From the NCBI GenBank assembly GCA_035998495.1, contig DASYHP010000013.1, positions 91,084-155,083 of the forward strand: 64,000 bases of DNA, read 5' to 3'. Source of the stretch: Mesorhizobium_B sp035998495 (GTDB lineage: Bacteria; Pseudomonadota; Alphaproteobacteria; Rhizobiales; Rhizobiaceae). Shown piece after piece: positions 27,995-40,100 of the stretch. The first letter of the stretch is position 1, and every line of letters begins with the position of its first letter. The notes below the pieces were generated by a model. The model searched no databases. It saw nothing but the letters and a program-made list of their open reading frames with translations, and was not told where the DNA came from. The position numbers and the translations under genes are program-made.

Positions 27995-28019
27995 GGAGCC
28001 GGGGCGAAACCCCGGCTCC
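27995..28019 (-). terminator. Strong hairpin between glpV and glpK
   Basis: GGAGCCGGGG (27995-28004) and CCCCGGCTCC (28010-28019) form a perfect 10-bp stem with a five-base loop. On the minus strand it lies 23 bases after the glpV stop and is followed by TTCTTT, as in a rho-independent terminator. It may be leaky, letting some transcripts continue into glpK. Confidence 0.7.
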
Positions 28020-28042
28020 GGTTCGTCTGCGGAACGCCGCGC

Positions 28043-29851
28043 CTAGTTGGCGCTGCCCTCCTCCGGCGTCGCCGTGGCGGGCTGGGCCTCCGTGCCGGCG
28101 TCGCCGCCGCTCGCGGCTGCCGGCTGAGCTTCGGTCCAGCTCTTCACCAGCTCGTCATAGTTGACGGTCTGGGGCTGCTCCTTCTCGTTCTCGATCTTGA
28201 GCTGGGGCGCGAGGTTGCCGGCTGCGACCGCCGCCGCGTTCTGCTCTTCGAGCGAGGTTTCTTCCGCCATCTTCGGGCCGATGTCGCCCTGCACGCCGGC
28301 GCGCTCGAGCCGCTCCAGCACCCGCTCCTGCTCGGCGCAGAGCGAATCCATGGCTTCCTGCGCGGTCGCCGCGCCCGAAGACGCTTCGCCGATCGCCTGC
28401 CACCAGAGCTGGGCGAGCTTCGGATAGTCCGGCACGTTGGTCCCCGTGGGCGACCACTGCACGCGGGCGGGCGAACGATAGAACTCGATCAGGCCGCCGA
28501 GCTTCGGCGCGCGTTCCGTGAAGCTCGGGTGCTGGATCGTGCTCTCGCGGATCAGCGTCAGGCCGACATGGCTCTTTTTCACGTCCACGGTCTTGGAGGT
28601 GACGAACTGCGCATAGAGCCATGCGGCCTTGGCGCGGTCCTCGGGCGTGGACTTCATCAGCGTCCAGGAGCCGACGTCCTGGTAGCCGAGCTTCATGCCG
28701 TCCTTCCAGTAGACGCCGTGCGGCGAGGGGGCGAAGCGCCACTTCGGCGTGCCGTCCTCGTTGACGACCGGCAGGCCCTCCTTGACCATGTCGGCGGTGA
28801 AGGCCGTGTACATGAACATCTGCTGGGCGATCTCGCCCTGCGCCGGCACGGGGCCGGATTCGGAGAAGGTCATGCCCTGGGCGGCGGCCGGCGCGTAGGC
28901 CTTCAGCCAATCCAGATACTTCTGGATGGCATAGACCGCGGCCGGGCCGTTGGTGTCGCCGCCGCGCGCGACGCAGGAGCCCACGGGGCGGGAGTTCTCG
29001 TCCACTTTGATGCCCCATTCGTCGACCGGCAGGCCGTTCGGCAGGCCCTTGTCGCCGTTGCCGGCCATCGACAGCCAGGCATCGGTGAAGCGCCAACCGA
29101 GCGAGGGGTCCTTCTTGCCATAATCCATATGGCCGTAGACCTTCTTGCCCTCGATCTCGCGGCCGGTGAAGAACTCGGCGATGTCCTCATAGGCGGACCA
29201 GTTCACGGGAACGCCGAGATCGTAGCCGTATTTCGCCTTGAAGTCGGCCTTGTTCTTCTCGTCGTTGAACCAGTCGTAGCGGAACCAGTAGAGGTTCGCG
29301 AACTGCTGGTCGGGCAGTTGGTAGAGGTCGCCGTCCGGCGCGGTCGTGAACTTCAGGCCGATGAAGTCTTGGAGGTCGAGGTTCGGGTTGGTGACGTCCT
29401 TGCCTTCGTTCGCCATCCAGTCCGTCAGCGAGCGGGCCTGCTGGTAGCGCCAGTGGGTGCCGATGAGGTCGGAGTCGTTGACATAGGCGTCATAGATGTT
29501 CTCGCCCGACTGCATCTGGGTCTGCAGCTTCTCCACCACATCGCCTTCGCCGATCAGGTCATGGGTGACCTTGATGCCGGTGATGGCGGTGAAGGCGGGC
29601 GCGAGCACCTTCGACTCGTATTCATGGGTGGTGATGGTTTCCGACACCACCTTGATGTCCATGCCCTCGAACGGCTTGGCGGCGTCGATGAACCACTGCA
29701 TCTCGGCTTCCTGCCCCGCGCGGTCGAGCGTGGACAGATCACCGATCTCGGCATCGAGGAACTGCTTTGCTTCCTCCATGCCGGCGAAGGCCAAGCCTCC
29801 GCTCATCAACAGCGCGAGCGCGCTGGTCGTTGCCAAGGTTTTCAGTCGCAT
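28043..29851 (-). CDS. glpV: Glycerol ABC transporter substrate-binding protein
   Basis: A 602-residue periplasmic binding protein with a signal peptide (hydrophobic ALALLMSGGLAFA, likely cut before GMEE). It matches the GlpV-type binding protein of the rhizobial glycerol importer: GMEEAKQFLDAEIG, GDVVEKLQTQMQSGENIYDA, QFANLYWFRYDWF, YGHMDYGKKDPSLGWRF. Last gene of the leftward operon before glpK. The C-terminus carries an Ala/Pro/Glu/Thr-rich tail of about 27 residues after VNYDELVKSWTEA, low in complexity and probably disordered. Confidence 0.92.
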   Translation of the reverse strand: MRLKTLATTSALALLMSGGLAFAGMEEAKQFLDAEIGDLSTLDRAGQEAEMQWFIDAAKPFEGMDIKVVSETITTHEYESKVLAPAFTAITGIKVTHDLIGEGDVVEKLQTQMQSGENIYDAYVNDSDLIGTHWRYQQARSLTDWMANEGKDVTNPNLDLQDFIGLKFTTAPDGDLYQLPDQQFANLYWFRYDWFNDEKNKADFKAKYGYDLGVPVNWSAYEDIAEFFTGREIEGKKVYGHMDYGKKDPSLGWRFTDAWLSMAGNGDKGLPNGLPVDEWGIKVDENSRPVGSCVARGGDTNGPAAVYAIQKYLDWLKAYAPAAAQGMTFSESGPVPAQGEIAQQMFMYTAFTADMVKEGLPVVNEDGTPKWRFAPSPHGVYWKDGMKLGYQDVGSWTLMKSTPEDRAKAAWLYAQFVTSKTVDVKKSHVGLTLIRESTIQHPSFTERAPKLGGLIEFYRSPARVQWSPTGTNVPDYPKLAQLWWQAIGEASSGAATAQEAMDSLCAEQERVLERLERAGVQGDIGPKMAEETSLEEQNAAAVAAGNLAPQLKIENEKEQPQTVNYDELVKSWTEAQPAAASGGDAGTEAQPATATPEEGSAN

Positions 29852-29928
29852 AAAATTCCTCCCTTTGGGTGCAAGCGACTACTTCACGAAAGCCGCGGCC
29901 CTCCCTTGAGCCGAAGCCGTTTCCCCCC

Positions 29929-30335
29929 TCACACGGTGCGGAATACGCCAATCGCGTAAACCACGGAGAGGGCGAGAGCCCACCAGAGATTGGGGCCGAC
30001 AAGCCCCAGCCAGGCGAGATGGATGAAAGCGCTGCCGAGCAGCGAAACGAACAGCCGGTCGCCGCGCGTGGTCTCGAAGCCGAGAACGCCAATGCGGGGA
30101 TGCCCGCCGGGCGAGGCATATTCCCACACGGCCATCAGCGCCAGCAGAGCCAAGATCGTCAGAAAGAACATGGCGGTCGGAAACGACCAGGCCATCCAGC
30201 CGCCCGGCAAGAGCGGGGCGAACCAGTCACGCTCGCCGTCGTCCACCGGCAGGGAAGCTACGAGAAACCACGTCGCCAGTCCGTAGAGCAGGAGGACGAC
30301 GGCCAAGGGAAGCGGCCAGCGGTGTTGCGCAACCA

Positions 30336-30339
<4 letters not shown>
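29929..30339 (-). CDS. glpU: DUF2160 small membrane protein of the glycerol importer
   Basis: A 136-residue integral membrane protein with about four helices, including PLAVVLLLYGLATWFL, FFLTILALLALMAV and LWWALALSVVYAIG. DUF2160 proteins are found almost only in glp ABC operons; their function is not established, but an accessory role in the transporter is the usual inference. The start overlaps the permease stop (ATGA), so it is translationally coupled to GlpQ. A second ATG immediately follows the first. Confidence 0.88.
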
Positions 30340-31236
<897 letters not shown>

Positions 31237-31244
<8 letters not shown>

Positions 31245-32112
31245 CGCGGCGCTCCGCCCCCACTTGCGTCATCACGGTGTAGAACACCCAGGAGAGCAAG
31301 AGGATGATCAGGAAATAGACGATCGACATGGCCGCCGCCGGCCCGAGGTCGAACTGGCCCACCGCCATCTTCACGAGATCGATGGAAAGGAAGGTGGTGG
31401 AGTTGCCGGGTCCACCACCCGTCACCACGAAGGGCTCGGTATAGATCATGAACGAATCCATGAAGCGCAGCAGAACGGCGATCAGAAGCACGCGGCTCAT
31501 CTTGGGCAGTTGGATGAAGCGGAACACCGCCCACCGCGACGCGCCGTCGATCTTCGCCGCCTGATAGTAGGCATCGGGGATCGAGACCAAGCCCGCATAG
31601 CAGAGCAGCACGACGAGGCTCGTCCAGTGCCAGACATCCATCACAATGACAGTCACCCAGGCGTCGAAGAGGTCGTTGACATAGTTGTAGTCCACGCCGA
31701 GCGCGTTCAGCGTATGGCCGAGCAGCCCGATGTCCACGCGCCCGAACACCTGCCAGATCGTGCCCACCACGTTCCAGGGGATGAGCAAGGGCAGGGCCAT
31801 CAGCACGAGGCAGACCGGCACGCCCCAGCCCGAGCGCGGCATGTTGAGGGCGATGAAGATGCCAAGCGGGATTTCGATCGCGAGAATGATGGCGGAAAAG
31901 ATGAGGTTCCGGCCCATCGCCTCCCAGAAGCGGTCGGAGGACAAAATCTCCTCATACCATTCCGTGCCGGCCCAGAAGAACTCGTTGTTCCCGAACGTGT
32001 CCTGGACGGAATAGTTGACCACCGTCATCAGCGGGATCACGGCGGAAAAGGCCACCAACGCGAGCACCGGCAGGACCATGAACCAGGCTTTGTTGTTCCA
32101 GGTCTTTTCCAT
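31237..32112 (-). CDS. glpP: Glycerol ABC transporter permease
   Basis: A 291-residue MalF-type permease. The first helix is WFMVLPVLALVAFSAVIP, and the EAA loop reads PDAYYQAAKIDGASRWAVFR. It is five bases downstream of glpT and overlaps glpQ, so the importer subunits are made from one message. NYSVQDTFGNNEFFWAGTEW is typical of the glp permease group. Confidence 0.92.
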
Positions 32113-32117
32113 CGGTG

Positions 32118-33226
<1,109 letters not shown>

Positions 33227-33230
<4 letters not shown>

Positions 33231-34312
33231 GCTGCCAGGGGGACGGGCGCGCTCACCGCGCGGCCGGACGTGTCGAAGATCATGAGCCGCGCCGGTTCGA
33301 CAAAGACCTCCACGCTCTGGTCGGGCTCGAAGCGGTGGATGCCGGGTGCGAGCAGCACCCAGTGCGTTCCGGCAAAACTCAGATGCACGAAGGTTTCCGA
33401 GCCCGTGATCTCGGACGCCGTCACCTCCACTATCAGCGCGACGGCGTCCGCGCTCTGCCGGGCGAGCGACAGGTGGTGGGGCTGAAACGCCACGGTGTAG
33501 GTTCCATCGGCGATGCCGGCGGCATGCGCAGGCACGGGCAGCGCCACCGCTCCGCCGTCGATCCGGAAGCGGCCGCCCGATTTGACGAGCGTGATGACGT
33601 TCAGCGGCGGGTCCGCGAAGGTTCTTGCCGTGATCAGGTCATGCGGACGCCGGAACACTTCCACCGTCGGCCCGAACTGGGTCACGCGCCCTTCAGAGAG
33701 CGTGGCCGTGTTGCCGCCGAGCAGCAGCGCCTCCTGAGGCTCGGTGGTGGCGTAAACGAAGATCGCGCCGGTTTCGGCAAAGATCTTCGGCAACTCGGCG
33801 CGCAGTTCCTCGCGCAGCTTGTAGTCGAGATTGGCGAGCGGCTCGTCGAGCAGCACGAGCGCCGCCCGCTTCACGATGGCGCGGGCAAGGGCTGTGCGCT
33901 GCTGCTGGCCGCCCGAAAGGTTGAGCGGCGTGCGGTTCAGATAGGGGGTGAGCCGAAGGAGTTCCGCCGTGCGCTTGACTTCGCGGTCGATCACGGCCCG
34001 GTCTTCTCCGCGCACGCGCAGCGGCGAGGCGATGTTTTCGTAAACGCTCATGGCCGGGTAGTTGATGAACTGCTGATAGACCATGGCCACGTTGCGCTTC
34101 TGCACGGGTACGCCCGTCACGTCCGTATCGTCGAAGCGGACCGTTCCCGCGGTCGGCTTGTCCAGTCCGGCCATCAGCCGCATCAGGCTGGTCTTTCCCG
34201 AAAGAGTGGGGCCGAGCAGCACGTTGAGCGTGCCGCGCTCAAGCCGGAGCGAGACGTCGCGGATATGGATCGCGTTGCCGACCTGCTTGGTGACGTTCTG
34301 TAGTTCGAGCAC
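33227..34312 (-). CDS. glpS: Glycerol ABC transporter ATP-binding protein GlpS
   Basis: A 361-residue ABC ATPase with Walker A GPTLSGKTSLM, Q-loop MVYQQFINYP, intact signature LSGGQQQRTALARAIV and Walker B LVLLDEPLANLD. The H-loop, normally THD, reads YATTEPQEA, so the switch histidine is a threonine. A regulatory TOBE-like domain follows from about residue 240. It lies 21 bases after glpD and overlaps glpT by four bases. Confidence 0.92.
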
Positions 34313-34333
34313 GGCTACTCCTCCCGGCCCCTG

Positions 34334-35866
34334 CTATTCCGCCGCCGCGGCCCGGCGCGTGCCCGCCAAGCCCGCCATCCAGGCGTCCAGCCCCACCACC
34401 TCCTCCGGCGAGAGCTTGAGCCCCAGCTTGGTGCGCCGCCACAGCACGTCCTCGGCCTCGCGCGCCCATTCGTTCGCCATCAGCCAAGCCACCTCGCGCT
34501 CATAAAGGTCGGCGCCGAAACAGCGGCCGAGATCCGCCGTCGATGTCGCGGAGCCGAGGATGGCGGGTGCATCCGAGCCGTAAAGGGTGAACAGGCGGCG
34601 CGCATGGGTTTCACCGAGGAAGGAAAAGGCGGCGCGGAAGCGTTTCGCTTCGGTTTCGAATCGGTCGGGCGTGAACCCGCCGCCGGGCAGCGCGGCGCCG
34701 GCCGTCCACGGCTTTCCACGCCGGCCCAGGACGGCCTCGATCTTCTCCAGCATGGCTTCGGACAGGCGGCGATAGGTGGTGATCTTGCCGCCGAAGATGT
34801 TGAGGAGCCGCGGCTCGCCGGCCTCGCCTTCGGCCTTCAGCACATAGTCGCGCGTGGCCTCCTGCGCCTTGGAGGCGCCGTCGTCATAGAGCGGCCGGAC
34901 GCCCGAATAGGCCCAGACCACGTCCTCGGGGCGCACTGCTTCGGAAAAATATTCGCTGGCTGACCCGCAGAGATAGTCGATCTCCTCTCGCGTGATCTTC
35001 ACGTCGGCCGGATCGCCGGAATAGTCGCGGTCCGTGGTGCCAATCAGGGTCCATTCGTCGTGGAAGGGGATGGCGAAGACGATGCGGTTGTCTGCATTCT
35101 GGAAGATGAAGGCACGGGGGTCGTCACCTTTCCGGGACACCACGATGTGGCTACCCTGGACGAGCCGCACGTTCGGCTTGTTGCGGCCCCGCAACCCGTC
35201 GACCCGGCCGATCACGTGATCGACCCAGGGACCGGCGGCGTTGACGAGCAGGCGCGCGGAAATCTCTTCCGTGCGGCTCGTGGCCCGGTCTTCAACCGTG
35301 ACGCGCCAGAGACCGTTTTCGCGACGGGCGCGGGCCACTTTCGCGCCCGTGCGGATCTCCGCGCCGCGCGCAGCCGCGTCGCGGGCGTTCAGCACCACAA
35401 GGCGGGTGTCGTCCACGGATGCGTCGGAATACTCGAACCCCCGCTTGAACAAGGGCTTGAGCGGCTTGCCCGCGGGATCCCTTCTCAGGTCGACGCTGCG
35501 GGTTGGCGGAAGCAGCTTCCGGCCGCCGAGATTGTCGTAGAAGAAGAGCCCAAGCCGGAGCAGCCATGCCGGCCGCAGCCCCTCGTGATGGGGCAGGATG
35601 AAGCGCAGCGGCCGGATGATGTGCGGCGCGGCGCGAAGCAGCACCTCCCGCTCGGCGAGGGATTCGCGCACGAGCCGGAATTCGTAATATTCGAGATAGC
35701 GCAAGCCGCCATGGATCAGCTTGGTGGACCAGGACGAGGTGCCGCTGCCCAGATCGTTCATCTCGGCCAGGAAGGCGGAAAAGCCGCGCCCTTGCGCGTC
35801 GCGCGCGATGCCGCAGCCGTTGATGCCGCCGCCGATCACGAAGATGTCGTAAATCTTGTCGGTCAC
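34334..35866 (-). CDS. glpD: Aerobic glycerol-3-phosphate dehydrogenase
   Basis: A 510-residue FAD-dependent, membrane-associated flavoprotein that oxidises sn-glycerol 3-phosphate to dihydroxyacetone phosphate and passes electrons to quinone. The Rossmann FAD motif VIGGGINGCGIARDAQGRG is at the N-terminus, followed by GTSSWSTKLIHGGLRYLE and IGTTDRDYSGDP. The start is GTG 35866. It opens the catabolic/transport operon, 78 bases downstream of glpR. Confidence 0.95.
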   Translation of the reverse strand: MTDKIYDIFVIGGGINGCGIARDAQGRGFSAFLAEMNDLGSGTSSWSTKLIHGGLRYLEYYEFRLVRESLAEREVLLRAAPHIIRPLRFILPHHEGLRPAWLLRLGLFFYDNLGGRKLLPPTRSVDLRRDPAGKPLKPLFKRGFEYSDASVDDTRLVVLNARDAAARGAEIRTGAKVARARRENGLWRVTVEDRATSRTEEISARLLVNAAGPWVDHVIGRVDGLRGRNKPNVRLVQGSHIVVSRKGDDPRAFIFQNADNRIVFAIPFHDEWTLIGTTDRDYSGDPADVKITREEIDYLCGSASEYFSEAVRPEDVVWAYSGVRPLYDDGASKAQEATRDYVLKAEGEAGEPRLLNIFGGKITTYRRLSEAMLEKIEAVLGRRGKPWTAGAALPGGGFTPDRFETEAKRFRAAFSFLGETHARRLFTLYGSDAPAILGSATSTADLGRCFGADLYEREVAWLMANEWAREAEDVLWRRTKLGLKLSPEEVVGLDAWMAGLAGTRRAAAAE

Positions 35867-35890
35867 GCCCGTCCGCGCCCTTGAGTCGCC

Positions 35891-35936
35891 GCGAAAGGCA
35901 GGGGATGCGAAAGCGAAACGAATGTCAAACGAAAAT
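35891..35936. promoter_or_regulatory. Candidate GlpR operator in the glpR-glpD gap
   Basis: CGAA followed by A or T occurs five times within about 45 bases (starting at 35892, 35908, 35914, 35919 and 35930), in an A-rich patch unlike its surroundings. DeoR-family regulators such as GlpR bind repeated TTCG/CGAA-type sequences. The position between glpR and glpD suits control of the glpD-S-T-P-Q-U-V unit. Confidence 0.4.
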
Positions 35937-35944
35937 ATGCGGCT

Positions 35945-36742
35945 TCACGCCGCCGGCCTTTCGGCCTCCTCCGTGCTCACCTGCAACGTTTCAACCAGCT
36001 CGACCTCGGCTTCCGCGCAGACCCGGCGGATCGCGTCCGACGGGCAGCGGTCGGTGATGAAGGTGTGGACCTGCCGCAGATGGCCGATGCGCACGGGCGC
36101 GGTGCGCTCGAACTTGGTGGAGTCCGAGACCAGGATCACGTGGCGCGCATTGGCCATGATGGCCTGCGCCACCTTCACCTCGCGGAAGTCGAAGTCGAGC
36201 AGCGCGCCATCGCCGTCGATGGCCGACACGCCGATCACGGCGAAGTCCACCTTGAACTGCCGGATGAAATCGACGGCCGCCTCGCCCACGATGCCGCCGT
36301 CGGTGCCGCGCACCACGCCGCCCGCGATCACCACCTCGATGCCGCGCTTCACGCGCAGGCGGTTGGCGACGTTGATGTTGTTGGTGATGACCATGAGCCC
36401 CTCATGGTCGAGAAGCGCCTCGCCCACGGCCTCGGTCGTGGTGCCGATATTGATGAAGAGCGAGGCCTGGTTGGGGATGATCCTGGCCGCCGCGCGCCCG
36501 ATCGCCTCCTTCTCGTCCGAGGCGATCAGCCGGCGCGACTCGTATTCCATGTTCTCGACGCCCGAGGGGAACAGCGCGCCGCCATGGATGCGGTTGAGCA
36601 GGCGCTGCTCGCAAAGGTCGTTCAAATCCTTGCGGATGGTCTGCGGCGTGACGGCGAAGCGGGCGGCGAGCTCGTCGACCAGCACGCGGCCCTCCGCCTT
36701 GGCGAGCTTCATGATCTCCGCGTGGCGGGAAGACAGGAACAT
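35945..36742 (-). CDS. glpR: DeoR family glycerol-3-phosphate regulon repressor
   Basis: A 265-residue DeoR-type regulator. The N-terminal winged helix-turn-helix has the family signature HAEIMKLAKAEGRVLVDELA and RFAVTPQTIRKDLNDLCEQRLL with RIHGGA; the C-terminal sugar-phosphate sensor domain has FINIGTTTEAVGEAL and GGVVRGTDGGIVGEAA. GlpR represses glp genes until glycerol 3-phosphate binds. It is upstream of, and in the same direction as, glpD. Confidence 0.93.
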   Translation of the reverse strand: MFLSSRHAEIMKLAKAEGRVLVDELAARFAVTPQTIRKDLNDLCEQRLLNRIHGGALFPSGVENMEYESRRLIASDEKEAIGRAAARIIPNQASLFINIGTTTEAVGEALLDHEGLMVITNNINVANRLRVKRGIEVVIAGGVVRGTDGGIVGEAAVDFIRQFKVDFAVIGVSAIDGDGALLDFDFREVKVAQAIMANARHVILVSDSTKFERTAPVRIGHLRQVHTFITDRCPSDAIRRVCAEAEVELVETLQVSTEEAERPAA

Positions 36743-37108
36743 GGGTGGATGGTCCGTGGCGCGCGGCGGTGGAGCCTAACGGCAAGATGGGGGGAGGGGA
36801 AGCGGCCCGCTTTCGCTTTTCCAAGGCCGGCTTCCGTTCTTGGGCTCGGCAAGCGAGGGCCGGCAAAACGAAACCCGAACATGGCGTCAAGACCGTCGGC
36901 GCGCCTTGTCCCAGAGTCGCCCTTCTAAACCATTGACGCCGAAGACGAATTCGCCTCGGATGCCCAATCCGGCGGAACACGAAGATCGACTTCTCGACCT
37001 TTTTGCCCGGCACCAATGGGAAGGGCGGCATTTGTGGATGGGCCGGGCGTGAGCGGTCGCCCAACAGCGCATCCTTGCCCCAAGCCGCGCGCCGCGCGAG
37101 AATACGGA
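36743..37108. other. Intergenic region between glpR and the HWE kinase
   Basis: This 366-base divergent region should carry the glpR and kinase promoters. CGAAA-type sequences occur again, as CTTTCGCTTTT near 36809 and AAACGAAACCCGAAC near 36864, which might be further GlpR sites. I see no gene, no clear -35/-10 pair and no strong hairpin. Confidence 0.35.
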
Positions 37109-40100
37109 ATGAGCGTCAGCGATCACGGCGAACGGCCAACAGGCCCGCGGGACGAGCGGGACGCGCGCGCCACGGCCCGGCCCGCAGGCGAAAGCGAGAT
37201 GGCGGCGCTCGTGCGCGCCCATGACTGGGCCTCGACGCCGCTGGGGCCCGCGGAAACCTGGCCCGCGAGCCTCAAGAGCGCTGTCGATCTCGTGCTCGCC
37301 TCGCCGCTCGGCATGATCGTGCTTTGGGGGCCGCAACTCGTCCAGATCTACAATAACGGCTATCGCGCGGTCATGAGCGGGAAGCACCCCGAGGGGTTGG
37401 GCCAGCCGACGGCCGAGTGCTGGCCGGAGGTGTGGCCCTTCAACGCGCCGGTCTATGCGGCGGTGCTCCGGGGCGAGGCCCGGTCCTTCCTTGAGCAGAA
37501 GCTCGTGATCGAGCGCCACGGCCGGCGCGAGGACGCCTGGTTCGACCTGACCTACAGCCCCTTGCGCGACGATGCGGGGGGCATCGCAGGCGTGCTGGTC
37601 ACGGTGGTCGAGACCACGGCCAAGGTGCGAAGCGAGGCCCTGCTGCGCGAGCGGGAGAAGTCCGCGCTGCGGGAGAGCGAGGAGGACTATCGCCGCCTGT
37701 TCACGTCGATGGCGCAGGGGTTCAGCGTCATCGAGAAGCTGGCCACGGCGAAAGGCGAGCCGAGCGATTACCGCTTCGTGGCCGCGAACCCGGCCGTCGA
37801 GCGCCAGACCGGCTGGACGGGTCTGGTGGGAAGGAGGGTCCGCGAGACCCAGCCCAATGTCGAGGCGCGGATACTGGACATGTATGACGATGTCGTCGAG
37901 ACGGGCGCGCATCGCCAGTTCATCAACCATGTCGCGGCGCTCGACGCGTGGTTCGACATCGAAGCCTTCCCGGCCCGCCTGCCGGGCCAGGTCGCGGTGC
38001 TCTTCACCGACATCTCGGCGCGCAAGCGCGCGGAAATCGCGTTGCGCGAAAGCGCGGAGCGACATGCCTTGATGCTGAAGCTCAGCGATGCGCTCAGGCC
38101 GTTGAACGATGCGGAGGAGATCATCGCTGTTGCGTCAAGGATGCTGGGTCAGCATCTGGGCGCGGGGCAGGTCATCTATGCCGAGAGCGATTTTTCGGGC
38201 GCGTACGTCACCATCCAGCGCGAGTGGAACGACGGCAGCATCCCAAGCAACGCGCGCCGCCACCGGCTGGATGATTTCGGGCCCGAGTTCATCGCGGACC
38301 TGAGACGGGGTCAAAGCACCGCGATCGGCGACGTGGCGCTCGATCCCCGGACTTCCTCGCCGGAGGCCCTGGCCACCTTCGCGCGGGCTTCCATCAAGGC
38401 GATTCTGAATGTTCCGCTGGTCAAGAGCGGTCGCCTGGTTGCCGTTCTGGGCGTCCACAGCAACGCCCCGCATGCATGGCAGCCCAAAGACATCGCCCTC
38501 GCCGAGGAGGTGGCCGAGCGCACCTGGGCGGCGGTCGAGCGGGCGCGGGCGGAAACGGCGCTTCGAGCAAGCGAGGCGCGCTTCCAGGCGCTGTTCACCT
38601 CGATCGACGAGGGCTTTTGCCTGGCGGAAGCCATCTTCGACGCAGAGGGCCGCTGCACCGACATCCTCTATCTCGACGAGAACCCGGCCGCCCGGCGCTT
38701 GACCGGACAAAGCGCCAAGGGCCGTCGCCTAAGCGAGCTCGGGCCATACGAGCAGCACTGGCGGGACATTCTCGGGCAGGTCGCACGAGGCGGGCAAGCT
38801 CAGCGCCTTCAGCAGTATGCCGCGCCCGACGACATCTGGTACGACTTCTACGCGTTCAAGCCGCCGGAGGCCGGCGAGAACGAGCTCGCCGTCATCTTCC
38901 GGGACGTCACCGCCCACAAGAGGGCGGAGCAGGTGCTGCGCGAAAGCGCGGTGCGGCAGACATTCCTGCTCAAGCTCAGCGACGCGCTGCGGCCGCTCGC
39001 CGACGCGGACGAGATCCAGGGCGCGGCCGCGCGGGTTCTGGGCGAGCACATGGACGCCGACCGGACCTACTACTGCCGGTTCGACCACGCCCAGGAACTC
39101 GCCATCGTCGAGCGCGACCATTCGCGCGGCGGCGCCTCGAGCGTCGTAGGCCGCTACCCATTCTCCGCCGCGCGTCCCCTGCTCGACGCCATGGCGCGGG
39201 GGCTCCCGTTCGTCGCGGCGGACGTCGAGACCACGCCCGAGCTGTCCGAAGCGGACCGCGCCTTCTATGCAGGCCTGGCGATTCAGGCCTTCGTCTGCAC
39301 GCCGATCATCAAGAACGGCGAACTCGTGGCCGCCATGGCCGTGTCCAATGTCGGCTCTCGCCACTGGACGCCCCAGGAGGTGGCGCTGATCGGCGAGGTG
39401 GCCGAGCGCACCTGGGAGGCGGTGGAGCGGGCGCGGGCCGAAGCCGCCTTGCGCGGAAGCGAGGAGCGGCACCGGCTGATCGTCGAGCGGGTGCGCGACT
39501 ACGCCATCTTCACCACCGACGCCCAAGGGGTGATCGCGACCTGGCCGCCGGGCGCCGAAAGCGTGTTCGGCTGGAGCGCCGCGGAGGCGGTGGGGCAGCC
39601 TTTCGGCATGACCTTCACGCCGGAGGAACGGGCCAACGGGGAACCGGAGAAGGAGCTGGCCGAGGCGCGTGAGAAGGGAAGCGCGCCCAATGTCCGCTGG
39701 CACCAGCGCAAGGACGGCGCCCGCGTGTTTATCGAGGGCCGCTCGCTCGCCATGCGCGGCCCTAGCGGTGAAACGACGGGCTTCCTGAAGATCGGCCAGG
39801 ACGTGACGGAGCGCCGGCGCGCCGAAAACGCCCTGCGCGAAAGCGAGGCGCGGTTCCGGCTGATGACGGACGCCGTGCCGCAGATCGTGTGGATTACCGA
39901 TGCCGAGGGCCGGGTGGAGTTCTTCAACCAGCAGTGGGAGAACTACATGGGCGCGCCGCGCGATCCCATCACCGCGGGCGAGGTGGCGGAAAGCTTCGTC
40001 CACCCGGACGACGCGGATGCGACCATGATCGCCTTCGACGCAGCGCGGGCGTCCGGCGGCGCGTTCGAGGTGGAGCACCGCATCCGCTCGAAAAGCGGGG

